Assembly (NCBI RefSeq): GCF_001570625.1
Contig: NZ_BBQT01000015.1
Location: forward strand, 1 to 64,000
Source: Syntrophomonas wolfei subsp. methylbutyratica
Lineage (GTDB): Bacteria > Bacillota > Syntrophomonadia > Syntrophomonadales > Syntrophomonadaceae
Direction of reading: 5' to 3'
Length of the DNA stretch: 64,000 nucleotides
The translations under genes were made by a program, and so were the position numbers. Each line of letters opens with the position of its first letter. Positions within the stretch are counted from its first letter, which is position 1. A model generated the notes under the pieces. That model was given only the letters and a program-made list of their open reading frames with translations, had not been told where the DNA came from and searched no databases. Below are positions 49,211-57,417 of this stretch, piece after piece.

Positions 49211-49492
49211 TTAAGGTTTGGTTTTAGGCGGTGCCGCTAAAAGGAAACGCTGCCAATAGGGCCGCTTCTCATCCTCGACAAATCTGCATCCCAACACCGG
49301 CTCGGCATCCAAAGATAACATAACCGCTGCTTTCAGAACTTCCGTATCCAGGTGTTGATCGAATGTGATGACCGCCTGGATTTGCATATTGTAGTATCCG
49401 TACTTGAGTAAATATGCGACTCGATCAATTTCAGTTACCGGCAGTATGTTGGGAATTCGCGGTTCGGATTCTTTAAAAGCTATAGCGCACAT
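49211..49492 (-). pseudogene. Condensation-domain-like protein, N-terminal fragment
   Basis: The minus strand reads PRIPNILPVTEIDRVAYLLK, YGYYNMQIQAVITFDQHLDT, EVLKAAVMLSLDAEPVLGCR and FVEDEKRPYWQRF, the first strands and helices of condensation/alcohol-acyltransferase-like proteins. It stops at 49211 before the HHxxxD motif. Starts inside the end of the C45 fragment (20-base overlap), so the two were once an operon. Confidence 0.6.
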
Positions 49493-49853
49493 AATCCTGT
49501 TCGCACGGATTGCCGGCAGCTATATATATGGCTCCCTCGGCCGGAACCGCGATAAACGAAGCAAGCGTTACCGATGATATTGGAGCGGCAGGATCAATAT
49601 GGCGGCATATGGAATAGGGATGGTGCTCGTGATCAGCGAGGATTTCCATAACCGTTTCGACATTAATATGACCATAATGCTGATTCATGAAACTGCGGAT
49701 TCGGTCTAAGCTATGGTAGCTGTCGGGCTGGTATTGCGGCGCAGTGTCCCCTTCCTTGAAGCGTTCGGTAAGATAATGATTGGAATGCAGCAGCAGGTCT
49801 TTTTCTGGACGAATAATTTCAAAATCGTTATGAATACTCTCATAACCCAACAT
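49473..49853 (-). pseudogene. C45-family acyltransferase (AAT-like), C-terminal fragment
   Basis: LLLHSNHYLTERFKEGDTAP, YHSLDRIRSFMNQHYGHINV, HPYSICRHIDPAAPISSVTL and ASFIAVPAEGAIYIAAGNPC match the C-terminal half of peptidase C45 acyl-CoA:6-aminopenicillanate acyltransferase-like proteins. The catalytic N-terminal Cys half is missing. Confidence 0.6.
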
Positions 49854-49854
49854 A

Positions 49855-50038
49855 TGACCGGTTATATCGGCCGGTTATTTTCTGGCATTCATCCTGCACC
49901 ATCTTGCTGCAATCATTGCATACATGATGGACATCACGCCTTGTATTTAAGGTCTTTGTAGCGGTAGTCGGAAAACGGTATGGCGAATTCCTTTTTGCAA
50001 ATCAAGCATATGGTATTGGTGTCGAGCATGTATTGCAT
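49855..50038 (-). pseudogene. VapC start fused to an unrelated Cys-rich fragment
   Basis: ATG 50038 opens MQYMLDTNTICLI, a VapC PIN start with its first Asp, but runs straight into CKKEFAIPFSDYRYKDLKYK and a stop at about 49934. After a frame change, CDVHHVCNDCSKMVQDECQK follows; with CLICKKE this resembles a small YlaI-type zinc ribbon. The PIN domain is therefore missing beyond about 12 residues. Confidence 0.5.
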
Positions 50039-50039
50039 A

Positions 50040-50264
50040 TTATAATTCTTCCCGATTCTGAATTTCGGGCTGCTTTCTATCCGCCATAAAATCTTCAGTA
50101 AAGTAATGGGTGCCCGATTCAAGTATTGTCCATACGCTATCCATAGGAATCAAAACCACAATATCGTCAATTTTTTTCACATACACTTCATTTCCATCAA
50201 AACGATAATCTTTCGGCAATCGAACCGCCTGACTGCCGTTAATAAAAATTTTAGCTGTATCCAA
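50040..50264 (-). CDS. vapB: VapB-type (AbrB-fold) antitoxin, toxin partner lost
   Basis: TTG 50264 lies 9 bases after GGGGG; longer starts to 50291 have no site. 74 residues: LDTAKIFINGSQAVRLPKDY, RFDGNEVYVKKIDDIVVLIP is the SpoVT/AbrB swapped-hairpin DNA-binding domain, and HYFTEDFMADRKQPEIQNRE the toxin-binding tail. The normal RSQAVRLP motif has lost Arg (GSQAVRLP). The vapC after it is truncated. Confidence 0.85.
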   Translation of the reverse strand: MDTAKIFINGSQAVRLPKDYRFDGNEVYVKKIDDIVVLIPMDSVWTILESGTHYFTEDFMADRKQPEIQNREEL

Positions 50265-50418
50265 AATAATCAACCCCCATATATGAATCATGATATATAC
50301 CGCAGTATATAATCATCAATATTTACTTGTCAAAGAAGGTGGCAAGGTTCTGTTCACATCTTGACCAGCCCTCGTTTTTTTGGGTACTCCAATAAATATA
50401 AAAAATATTAAATAATTG

Positions 50419-50471
50419 TTGACATATTAAGATTACAGATGTAGGCTTATACATAAGCTTACAAATGTAAT
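50419..50471 (+). promoter_or_regulatory. BlaI-type promoter/operators of the second sensor pair
   Basis: TTGACA at 50419-50424; dyads ATTACAGATGTAG (50432-50444) and CTTACAAATGTAAT (50458-50471) fit the TTACAnnTGTAA half of BlaI-family operators, with a further palindrome GCTTATACATAAGC between them. The -10 hexamer is not clear. Confidence 0.7.
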
Positions 50472-50488
50472 CGAAAGGAGGGTTTGAT

Positions 50489-50860
50489 GTGCAGGAAGTT
50501 CCACAGATATCGGATGCAGAATGGCAGGTAATGAAGGTGATTTGGGCTGATTCACCGGTTAAGGCAAGTGAAGTAATTGACGAACTGGCAAACACAAGCT
50601 ATTGGAAACCTAAAACAATTAAGACAATGCTTAGACGATTGGTAGACAAAAAAGTATTGGGATATTACCAGGAAGGAAAATCATATTTATACTACCCGAT
50701 AGTCTCAGAACGCGATAGCATAAAAGCAGAAAGTGATTTTTTCCTGAAAAAAGTATTTAATGGTTCCCTTAATCTAATGCTGGCTAGTTTTATAGAAGAA
50801 GAAAAACTGTCGCAACAGGAAATTGAGCAACTAAGACGTACTCTCGATGATAAGGAGTAA
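50489..50860 (+). CDS. BlaI/MecI-family repressor (second)
   Basis: 123 residues from GTG 50489 behind GAAAGGAGGGTTTGAT. ISDAEWQVMKVIWADSPVKA, SEVIDELANTSYWKPKTIKT, MLRRLVDKKVLGYYQEGKSY is the winged helix; the tail FFLKKVFNGSLNLMLASFIE holds the dimer region. Five bases separate it from the sensor gene. Likely represses both genes through the operators just upstream. Confidence 0.92.
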   Translation: MQEVPQISDAEWQVMKVIWADSPVKASEVIDELANTSYWKPKTIKTMLRRLVDKKVLGYYQEGKSYLYYPIVSERDSIKAESDFFLKKVFNGSLNLMLASFIEEEKLSQQEIEQLRRTLDDKE

Positions 50861-50865
50861 AGCGG

Positions 50866-52473
50866 ATGGTAAATTTGCCGGTAATTTCATCACTCTTTGA
50901 TTGGATAATGCTGTCTTCACTGATGGGAACTATATTAATTTGCCTGATTTTGTCGGTTAAATTTGTATTCAAGCATAAGCTGGGAGCAAATTGGCATTAT
51001 TATATATGGTTTCTGCTACTTTTAAGATTAATTATTCCGTTTACTCCCCAGAGTCCGGTTAGTATCTATAATCTATTGAATCAGAATAGTCAAAATATGC
51101 ATTCTGATAATATTTATGATTATTTGGGGGAAGCAAAGCATCCAGCTATAGGTATTACAGATGCAACCGGCATTTCAGCAAGAGATGCTGATTATAGAAT
51201 ACAAAACAATCAAGGGGTTGCCGGAAGTTTAAACGAGTACAGAAAATCAGTAGATATGAAAGATTCAGACCGGAGAAACATATTCATTATAATTTGGCTG
51301 GCAGGAGTTTTTGCGCTGGCCACGTATACCCTGATCATAAATCTCAAGCTGTTATATAAAATCAAGTCCGAACCGATAATTAACAATTCATCAATCATAG
51401 CAGAATTAGAAGAATGCAAGTCAAGCATGAATATCTCCAAAAGATTCGCGATTGTTACAACCAGGCAGGTATCAAGCCCGGCATTGTTTGGGCTGATAAA
51501 TCCAATTTTGTTGCTGCCCGATTCTATGGTTAAATCACTTGGTGCTGGTGATTTTAACTATATTGCGTTGCATGAATTAGCCCATTGGAAAAGAAAGGAC
51601 GTCCTTATTAACTGGATAACCGTCATTTTGCAAATCTTGCACTGGTTCAATCCCGTGATATGGTATGGTTTTTACAGAATGCGTCATGACTGCGAGCTAT
51701 CATGTGATGCCCTGGTTTTATCAAGATTGGCACCTGAAAAACATAAAGAATACGGACATACAATTATTCGTTTATTGGAGATGACTATTAAAACCCAATG
51801 GATTCCTGGAACAACAGGAATCTTAACGAGAAAGCCACACATTATGAGGAGGGTTAGCATGATTGCCAATTATAAAAAGGAATCGCATAACTTAACGCTT
51901 GCGGCTCTTGTGATATTTATTGTTATGGGGGTACTCGGCTGCACTAATGCTCAGGATAGTAAAAATCCTGATGCAAGAGCCAATATAGATGAGAGCACAT
52001 ACAATCAACTGCTTGGTGATTTGAAAAACAATCAAATAGCGGCAGGAACGGCTGATGTGGAAGGACCAGGGATAATAGTAAACCTTTCTGATCAAGCTGC
52101 AGATAATACTACAAAAGGAATTCCTGAACATGGATTGCTGGTTCATGATACTGATATTCTTCTTACTGTTAATGAGTTGATAAAAGCAGGTGCCGAAGCC
52201 ATCTCAATAAATGATGAACGCTTGATTGCCAGTAGTGAAATAGAGTGTTCGGGAGACAAGATTCGAATTAACGGTACTCCGTGTAACAATCCTTATGTTA
52301 TTAAAGCTATCGGTAATAGTGAAAAAATGCTGGAGACTTTGGAATCAAAGGGTGGCTATATAGAGTTCTTTAGAAAGTTGGGTTTTGGAGCAAATATAGA
52401 AAAGAGCGACAATTTGTTCATAGCAAAATATAGTGGAGAACTCAATTTCAAGTATGCCCGGGTTAAAAACTAG
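50866..52473 (+). CDS. M56 BlaR1-type membrane protease with DUF881-like C-terminal domain
   Basis: 535 residues, ATG 50866 after TAAGGAGTAAAGCGG. Membrane spans near 14-34, 42-60, 142-160 and 344-362 surround an M56 protease domain: HELAHWKRKD at 236-245 and CELSCDALVLS. After the last span (GVLGCTNA) the extracellular part from about 390 reads DVEGPGIIVNLSDQ, LVHDTDILLTVNELIKAGAE, AISINDERLIASSEIECSGD and RINGTPCNNPYVIKAIGNSE, the pattern of DUF881 proteins rather than a penicillin-binding domain. So the sensor input is different from BlaR1. Part of the gene is copied at 48705. Confidence 0.87.
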   Translation: MVNLPVISSLFDWIMLSSLMGTILICLILSVKFVFKHKLGANWHYYIWFLLLLRLIIPFTPQSPVSIYNLLNQNSQNMHSDNIYDYLGEAKHPAIGITDATGISARDADYRIQNNQGVAGSLNEYRKSVDMKDSDRRNIFIIIWLAGVFALATYTLIINLKLLYKIKSEPIINNSSIIAELEECKSSMNISKRFAIVTTRQVSSPALFGLINPILLLPDSMVKSLGAGDFNYIALHELAHWKRKDVLINWITVILQILHWFNPVIWYGFYRMRHDCELSCDALVLSRLAPEKHKEYGHTIIRLLEMTIKTQWIPGTTGILTRKPHIMRRVSMIANYKKESHNLTLAALVIFIVMGVLGCTNAQDSKNPDARANIDESTYNQLLGDLKNNQIAAGTADVEGPGIIVNLSDQAADNTTKGIPEHGLLVHDTDILLTVNELIKAGAEAISINDERLIASSEIECSGDKIRINGTPCNNPYVIKAIGNSEKMLETLESKGGYIEFFRKLGFGANIEKSDNLFIAKYSGELNFKYARVKN

Positions 52474-52491
52474 ATAATTGCCATTTGTATA

Positions 52492-52540
52492 AAGCAGAGC
52501 AGATTTCTGGCGATACTTGGAAAAATCTGCTCTGCGTTCT
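52492..52540 (+). terminator. Terminator after the M56-DUF881 gene
   Basis: GCAGAGCAGATTT and AAATCTGCTCTGC are perfect 13-base arms with a 16-base loop, followed by GTTCTTT. Confidence 0.75.
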
Positions 52541-52831
52541 TTGACAGCAGTGTTTTTCTGGCTTCTTTTCCGACCCGCTTTTTTCTCATAGATTCAGCCT
52601 ATCTTCATGCCTGGCCAGCTGAGCGGCGAAAGGGGGCGAGCGACAGGATGTTGCGTTTGCATTAGAATCAATAGCAAATTTCAGTTAAACAGGAGGTCTG
52701 TCATCATGTCAGTAGAAACGGCAGGCTATCCCCACTATGGAGCGGTATACTGTCCATTTTTGAGCAAGCCCGCCGTCCCTTGATATGAATCTTTGTTTTA
52801 GTTTCCTGAGCCTCAGGAGAAGTAAGCCCTA
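52541..52831. other. Intergenic region with a 25-codon ORF
   Basis: ATG 52706 behind AACAGGAGGTCTGTCATC opens MSVETAGYPHYGAVYCPFLS, KPAVP-stop (to 52783). The ribosome site is strong, but no family is recognised; it may be a leader peptide or a truncated gene start. Nothing else is seen. Confidence 0.4.
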
Positions 52832-53557
52832 TCAACAGCTAGCCAGGTGATAAAAAGTATTGGCGCCCACAATGCCATCTACCTTTATGCCAGAGGCTTC
52901 CTGCAGTTTTTTTACCGCCGCTTCGGTTTGAGAACCGAATTTACCATCCAGCTTTCCCTGGTAGTAGCCCAGCTCTTGCAAGTTCCTTTGCAGCCAGTAT
53001 ACATCATAACCCTGATTGCGGTCCCAGCGGCCTTTTTGCAGGATGCGTGCCCCCATGGTAGCATAATTATACAACTGGTAAACTGTTTGGGGGCCTACTA
53101 TGCCATCGTCTTCCAGGTGTACATCACGCTGGAAGATCTTTACGGCAGATTCCGTCTTACTGTCAAAATTTCTGTTTGCCGGCTGCCCCAGAGTTTCGGC
53201 AAATTTTTTGGCGGTGGTGGCCAGGCGATTTTGCAGAACCCAGACATCATAGCCATAACTGCCTTTTTTCAGAGTACGGGCTCCAAAGAGATTGCCTCCG
53301 GGGGGGAGATAAGAAGCCGTGGGTACACCTAAAAAAAGAAAGGTATTGGCTCCCACTATTCCATCTATGGCCAAATTGAAATACTTCTGAAATTTTTTTA
53401 CCGCGTTTTCTGTTTCTTTACCAAATACCCCTTTTTCTTTTATACCTGAACCAATGGGATCGGGTAAGATTTTGAGCAGGTTCTGCAAAAGCTCGACATC
53501 CGTACCTTCATCGCCTCGTCTTAATACCCGGCTTCCCAGAGTGATATAGGTTGTCAA
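52832..53557 (-). CDS. Protein of three peptidoglycan-binding (PG_binding_1) repeats
   Basis: 241 residues from TTG 53557 behind AAAGGAGGCGAAATAA. Three repeats at about 8-78, 93-163 and 173-241, each with LQxxLxxLG-type start and DGxxGxxTxxAVKxFQ...DGIVGxxT core (VKKFQKYFNLAIDGIVGANT, VKIFQRDVHLEDDGIVGPQT, VKKLQEASGIKVDGIVGANT). No catalytic domain and no obvious signal peptide, so it may act inside the mother cell or be released by lysis. Spore cortex or wall binding is the probable role. Confidence 0.88.
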   Translation of the reverse strand: MTTYITLGSRVLRRGDEGTDVELLQNLLKILPDPIGSGIKEKGVFGKETENAVKKFQKYFNLAIDGIVGANTFLFLGVPTASYLPPGGNLFGARTLKKGSYGYDVWVLQNRLATTAKKFAETLGQPANRNFDSKTESAVKIFQRDVHLEDDGIVGPQTVYQLYNYATMGARILQKGRWDRNQGYDVYWLQRNLQELGYYQGKLDGKFGSQTEAAVKKLQEASGIKVDGIVGANTFYHLASC

Positions 53558-53805
53558 TTATTTCGCCTCCTTTCTGCTGCTAATTTAACTTATGTGAAAA
53601 GGAAGCAAAAGGTTAACAAATAGGCCAGATAAACCGTGTCCAGGGGATATTCTTGGGAATAGTGCTTAGTATTAGTGGATAATATGGAGTCAAATAGGAT
53701 TAAACCCTCATAACCTCCTCCTGATGTCTGACGCTTGCCGTCTGACGACCAATAACGCCTGACCCCTGACGACTAATTGACAAGGTCTTCGGGCTCGGGT
53801 AAACT

Positions 53806-53984
53806 TTAAGCATCGGAAGAAACTGCGGAGCAGTTTCAACACAGCGCTGCAACGAGGCGGGGGATTAGAACCCGCCGCCGGTTTTGTTAATAGGAACCCG
53901 GCCGCTTTAGGAAGCACCCTGCGGGCACCACTGATGTTCGCTTCGCTCACTATTGCGGTTGCGGGGGACATATTTCATCTCGTT
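53806..53984 (-). repeat. Repeat A, copy interrupted by repeat F (minus orientation)
   Basis: TTAAGCATCGGAAGAAACTG, AACACAGCGCTGCAACGAGG, GAACCCGCCGCCGGTTTTGT and ACATATTTCATCTCGTT are repeat A reversed. Between CCGCTTTAGGAA and the CGGGGGACAT end sits GCACCCTGCGGGCACCACTG with GTTCGCTTCGCTCACTATTG, a copy of repeat F also found at 21824. Confidence 0.8.
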
Positions 53985-54001
53985 TTCATGAATTTCATAA
54001 A

Positions 54002-54211
54002 AGGGCGATGAAAAAGAGGAGTAGGAAAGGGTAGCTTTTTAAGAGAGCCGGGATTGCTGGGAACCGGCAGGCGAGCTTTTCGAAGGCGCTTGGGAGCTGT
54101 CAGGAGGAACGCCTATAAGGTTAGTAAAGCCTGAATCCTTGAGGTGGGCAATTAAGCCAATCAGGGTGGAACCGCGGGTTATCCCGTCCCTGTTCAGGGG
54201 ACGGGTTTTTC
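54002..54211 (+). ncRNA. Glycine T-box riboswitch ahead of glyQS
   Basis: The T-box sequence AGGGTGGAACCGCGGG at 54163-54178 is nearly perfect; its UGGA bulge pairs with the tRNA-Gly acceptor end (discriminator U). Stem I spans about 54010-54115 with AAGAGAG, GCTGGGAACCGGCAG and a probable GGC glycine specifier at 54085-54087. It is followed by the terminator at 54183-54211. Uncharged tRNA-Gly would permit readthrough into glyQ. Confidence 0.93.
54183..54211 (+). terminator. T-box terminator
   Basis: CCCGTCCC and GGGGACGGG pair around TGTTCA, followed by TTTTTC. The 5' arm also belongs to the antiterminator region, giving the switch. Confidence 0.9.
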
Positions 54212-54244
54212 TATTTCTATATATTTTTAAGGAGGAGTAAACCC

Positions 54245-55156
54245 ATGAATTTTCAAGAGCTGATTCTGCGCTTGCACAATTTTTGGGGCCAGCAAGGTTG
54301 CATAATTCAACAGCCCTATGATGTGGAAAAAGGAGCCGGAACCATGAATCCGGCAACCTTCCTGCGGGCTCTGGGGCCGGAGCCCTGGAAGGTGGCTTAT
54401 GTTGAGCCCTCACGCCGCCCCACTGACGGGAGGTACGGGGAAAACCCCAATCGCCTGCAGCATTATTACCAGTACCAGGTTATTCTTAAACCCTCCCCGG
54501 ATAATGTAATTGATCTCTACCTGGCCAGCCTGCGTGATCTGGGAATTGAACCGGAAAAGCATGATATCCGGCTGGTGGAAGATAACTGGGAATCGCCTAC
54601 TCTGGGGGCCTGGGGCCTGGGTTGGGAGATTTGGCTGGATGGCATGGAGATTACCCAGTTCACTTATTTCCAGCAGTGCGGGGGCTTTGACTGCCTGCCG
54701 GTTTCAGCGGAGATAACCTATGGTATTGAACGTATAGCTATGTATATTCAGAATAAAGAGAGCGTTTTTGATATTGAATGGGTTGATGGCATTAGTTATG
54801 CGGATGTTCACCATCAGGCGGAAGTGGATTATTCCCACTATAATTTTGAAGCTGCCGATGTGGGGGCCTTGACCAGCATGTTCAATATTTGTGAAGAAGA
54901 AGCGGTAAGAGTGGCCGAGCGGCAACTGGTTCAACCGGCTTATGACTATGTTTTAAAGTGTTCTCACCTTTTCAACCTCCTCGATGCCCGGGGCGCTATT
55001 AGTGTTACCGAGCGCACTGCATATATAGGCCGGGTGCGTAATCTGGCCCGGATGGTAGCCCGGGAATACCTGGAGCAGAGGAAAAGGCTGAATTACCCTC
55101 TGTTAAAGGATAAAAACCTTAGAGAGCAATTAATCATCGAAGAGGAGGTGCTCTAA
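54245..55156 (+). CDS. glyQ: Glycyl-tRNA synthetase alpha subunit
   Basis: 303 residues, ATG 54245 after [96 protein letters not shown] are the bacterial alpha chain class II catalytic core. Forms the alpha2beta2 enzyme with GlyS. Stop codon at 55154-55156 abuts the TTG start of glyS. Regulated by the T-box. Confidence 0.98.
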   Translation: MNFQELILRLHNFWGQQGCIIQQPYDVEKGAGTMNPATFLRALGPEPWKVAYVEPSRRPTDGRYGENPNRLQHYYQYQVILKPSPDNVIDLYLASLRDLGIEPEKHDIRLVEDNWESPTLGAWGLGWEIWLDGMEITQFTYFQQCGGFDCLPVSAEITYGIERIAMYIQNKESVFDIEWVDGISYADVHHQAEVDYSHYNFEAADVGALTSMFNICEEEAVRVAERQLVQPAYDYVLKCSHLFNLLDARGAISVTERTAYIGRVRNLARMVAREYLEQRKRLNYPLLKDKNLREQLIIEEEVL

Positions 55157-57223
55157 TTGGCGCAAGATTTACTGCTGGAAATCGGGGTGGAGGAGATGCC
55201 TTCTGCTTATATGCTTCGTGCTTTAAAGGATTTGGAAAATTTAGCCCGGAAAAATCTGGCCGAGGCTCGTCTGAGCTGCGGGGAGGTCTTGACTTGGGGA
55301 ACACCTCGCCGGCTTTGCCTCTGGGTGAAGGAAATAAGTGAAGAACAGGAAGATTCATTGTTAGAAAATAGAGGACCGAAAAAAAGTATTGCCATCGATG
55401 CCAATGGGAATCCCAGCAAAGCAGGGCTGGGGTTTGCCCGTAGCCAGGGAGTTGATTTCCGTAAATTGCAGATACGGGAAGTAGGCGGGGTAGAGTATCT
55501 TTTTGCGATCAAAAAAGAAAAAGGACAGGCGGCGGAGCAAATTTTGCCTGGCTTGCTCTTAAAAGTGATTCATTCCCTTTCCTTCCCCAAATCCATGACC
55601 TGGTCCTATTATCAAACCCGCTTTGCCCGCCCTATTCGTTGGCTTTTGGCTATATTTGGGGATAAAAATGTGGAATTCAACATAGAAAATATTAAAAGTG
55701 CCAATTATACCTATGGGCATCGCTTCCTCTCTACAGGAGCGTTGCCGGTAACGAGTATTGACGATTATTTTCGGGTCTTGCGCGAGCACTATGTCATATT
55801 GGATCAGGCCGAGAGAAAAACGATGATCTGGCAGCAGGTGCAAAAGGTGGCGGGCGCAGCTGGCGGTAAAGCCATGGAGAATGAAGAGTTGCTGGAGGAA
55901 GTAGCATTTCTGGTGGAATTCCCTACCGCTTTTTATGGCGAATTTTCTCCCTCCTATCTGGCTGTGCCACCTGAGGTCTTAACTACCTCCATGATTGAAC
56001 ACCAGCGCTATTTCCCCGTTTATAATAATGAAGGCCGGCTTTTGCCCGGTTTTGTCGGAGTGAGGAACGGAACTGACTATTGCCTGGATCTCGTTAGAGC
56101 GGGAAACGAACGGGTTTTAAAAGCCCGGCTGGAAGATGCGCTCTTTTTCTGGAATGAAGACAGCAGGAAATCCCTGGAGGAAATGAGTGCTAAACTGAAA
56201 GATGTTCTTTTTCATGAACGTTTGGGCACCCTGGCAGACAAGGTACTGCGCCTGCAGAAGCTGGCTCTCTTTATTGGGCAGGAAACGGGACTAAGCCAGC
56301 CGGAAAAACTGCAGCGTTCCGCTTTGCTCTGCAAGGCTGACCTTATGAGCAACATGGTTTATGAGTTTCCTGAACTGCAGGGCATTATGGGCCGTTATTA
56401 TGCAAGCGGAAGTGCGGAGGAGCCCGAGGTGGCAGAGGCTATTTTTGAGCATTACCTGCCTCGTTTTGCCGGTGATAAGCTGCCTTCCAGCGCAGCTGGC
56501 ATAGTTCTCAGCCTGACGGAGAAAACGGATAATCTGATGGGTTGTTTCTCCATCGGGATAAAGCCCAGCGGTTCCCAGGATCCTTATGCCTTGCGCCGGC
56601 AGGCCCTGGGATTAGTGAACATCATTCTGGACAAAAAGCTAAGTATAGACTTGAAGCTGGTTTTTGAGCAGGCGTATCTGGGATATGAAGATCTAGTTCT
56701 GGAAAACAGCAGGGAAGATAGCGTTAAAGAACTCCTGGATTTTGTTTACCAGAGGATGCGGGGTGTATTGCTGGATAGCGGAGTATCTTATGATGTGATT
56801 GACGCTGCTCTGTCCCGGCCTTCTTTTGATTTATTTGAAACTTATAACCGGGTGCTTAAATTGCAGGAATTTAAGGGATCACCGGTGTTTGAGGATTTCA
56901 TGGTAGTTTACAACCGGGTTCATAATCTATCGCGGAAATGGGAAAGTGAAGAAATTGACCCGGATGTATTGTTGGATGAAAGCGAAAAGAACTTGTACCG
57001 GAAACTGCCTGAGCTCCAGCAGGAGATTAAAACATCTCTGAAAGCCCAGGACTATACCCGGGCCCTGGAACTTCTCGCTGCTCTCAGAGCGGATGTAGAC
57101 CAGTTCTTTACGGCTGTAATGGTGATGGTTGAGGATGAAAAGCTCAAAGCCGCTCGCTTAGGGATTCTAAAATCGATTGCCAATTTGTTCAACTCCATGG
57201 CTGATTTCAGCAAGATTGTATAA
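55157..57223 (+). CDS. glyS: Glycyl-tRNA synthetase beta subunit
   Basis: 688 residues, TTG 55157 behind GAGGAGGTGCTCTAA, directly after the glyQ stop. LLLEIGVEEMPSAYMLRALK, FPKSMTWSYYQTRFARPIRW, HRFLSTGALPV, LLEEVAFLVEFPTAFYGEFS and the C-terminal anticodon-binding part (KPSGSQDPYALRRQALGLVN) cover the full GlyS length of about 690. The stop codon is provided by the first bases of repeat A (TAACGAGG). A 150-base part of the gene is copied at 48999. Confidence 0.98.
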   Translation: MAQDLLLEIGVEEMPSAYMLRALKDLENLARKNLAEARLSCGEVLTWGTPRRLCLWVKEISEEQEDSLLENRGPKKSIAIDANGNPSKAGLGFARSQGVDFRKLQIREVGGVEYLFAIKKEKGQAAEQILPGLLLKVIHSLSFPKSMTWSYYQTRFARPIRWLLAIFGDKNVEFNIENIKSANYTYGHRFLSTGALPVTSIDDYFRVLREHYVILDQAERKTMIWQQVQKVAGAAGGKAMENEELLEEVAFLVEFPTAFYGEFSPSYLAVPPEVLTTSMIEHQRYFPVYNNEGRLLPGFVGVRNGTDYCLDLVRAGNERVLKARLEDALFFWNEDSRKSLEEMSAKLKDVLFHERLGTLADKVLRLQKLALFIGQETGLSQPEKLQRSALLCKADLMSNMVYEFPELQGIMGRYYASGSAEEPEVAEAIFEHYLPRFAGDKLPSSAAGIVLSLTEKTDNLMGCFSIGIKPSGSQDPYALRRQALGLVNIILDKKLSIDLKLVFEQAYLGYEDLVLENSREDSVKELLDFVYQRMRGVLLDSGVSYDVIDAALSRPSFDLFETYNRVLKLQEFKGSPVFEDFMVVYNRVHNLSRKWESEEIDPDVLLDESEKNLYRKLPELQQEIKTSLKAQDYTRALELLAALRADVDQFFTAVMVMVEDEKLKAARLGILKSIANLFNSMADFSKIV

Positions 57224-57322
57224 CGAGGTAAAATAAATCCCCTGCTAAGCGGGCGGGTTCTAATCCCCTCCTCGTTGCAGCGCTGTGATGAAAGTGCTTT
57301 AGCAGTTTCTTCCGATGCTAAA
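57220..57322 (+). repeat. Repeat A copy overlapping the glyS stop
   Basis: ATAACGAGGTAAAATAAATC, CCCTGCTAAGCGGGCGGGTT, CTAATCCCCTCCTCGTTGCA, GCGCTGTGATGAAAGTGC and CAGTTTCTTCCGATGCTAAA. An internally shortened copy that lacks the GGCCGGGTTCCTATTAAC segment. It starts within the last codon of glyS. Confidence 0.85.
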
Positions 57323-57417
57323 AATGCTTAAAAAATTTGGGGGGATAACAGGATTTTTTTAATCCATATAGTATATATAATTAGAGAAATTTAAGCAAAA
57401 AAGTATAGCATAATGGG

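Noticed and set aside
54039-54413. 124-codon minus-strand ORF over the T-box
   Set aside because: It is antisense to a well-formed T-box riboswitch and the glyQ start.
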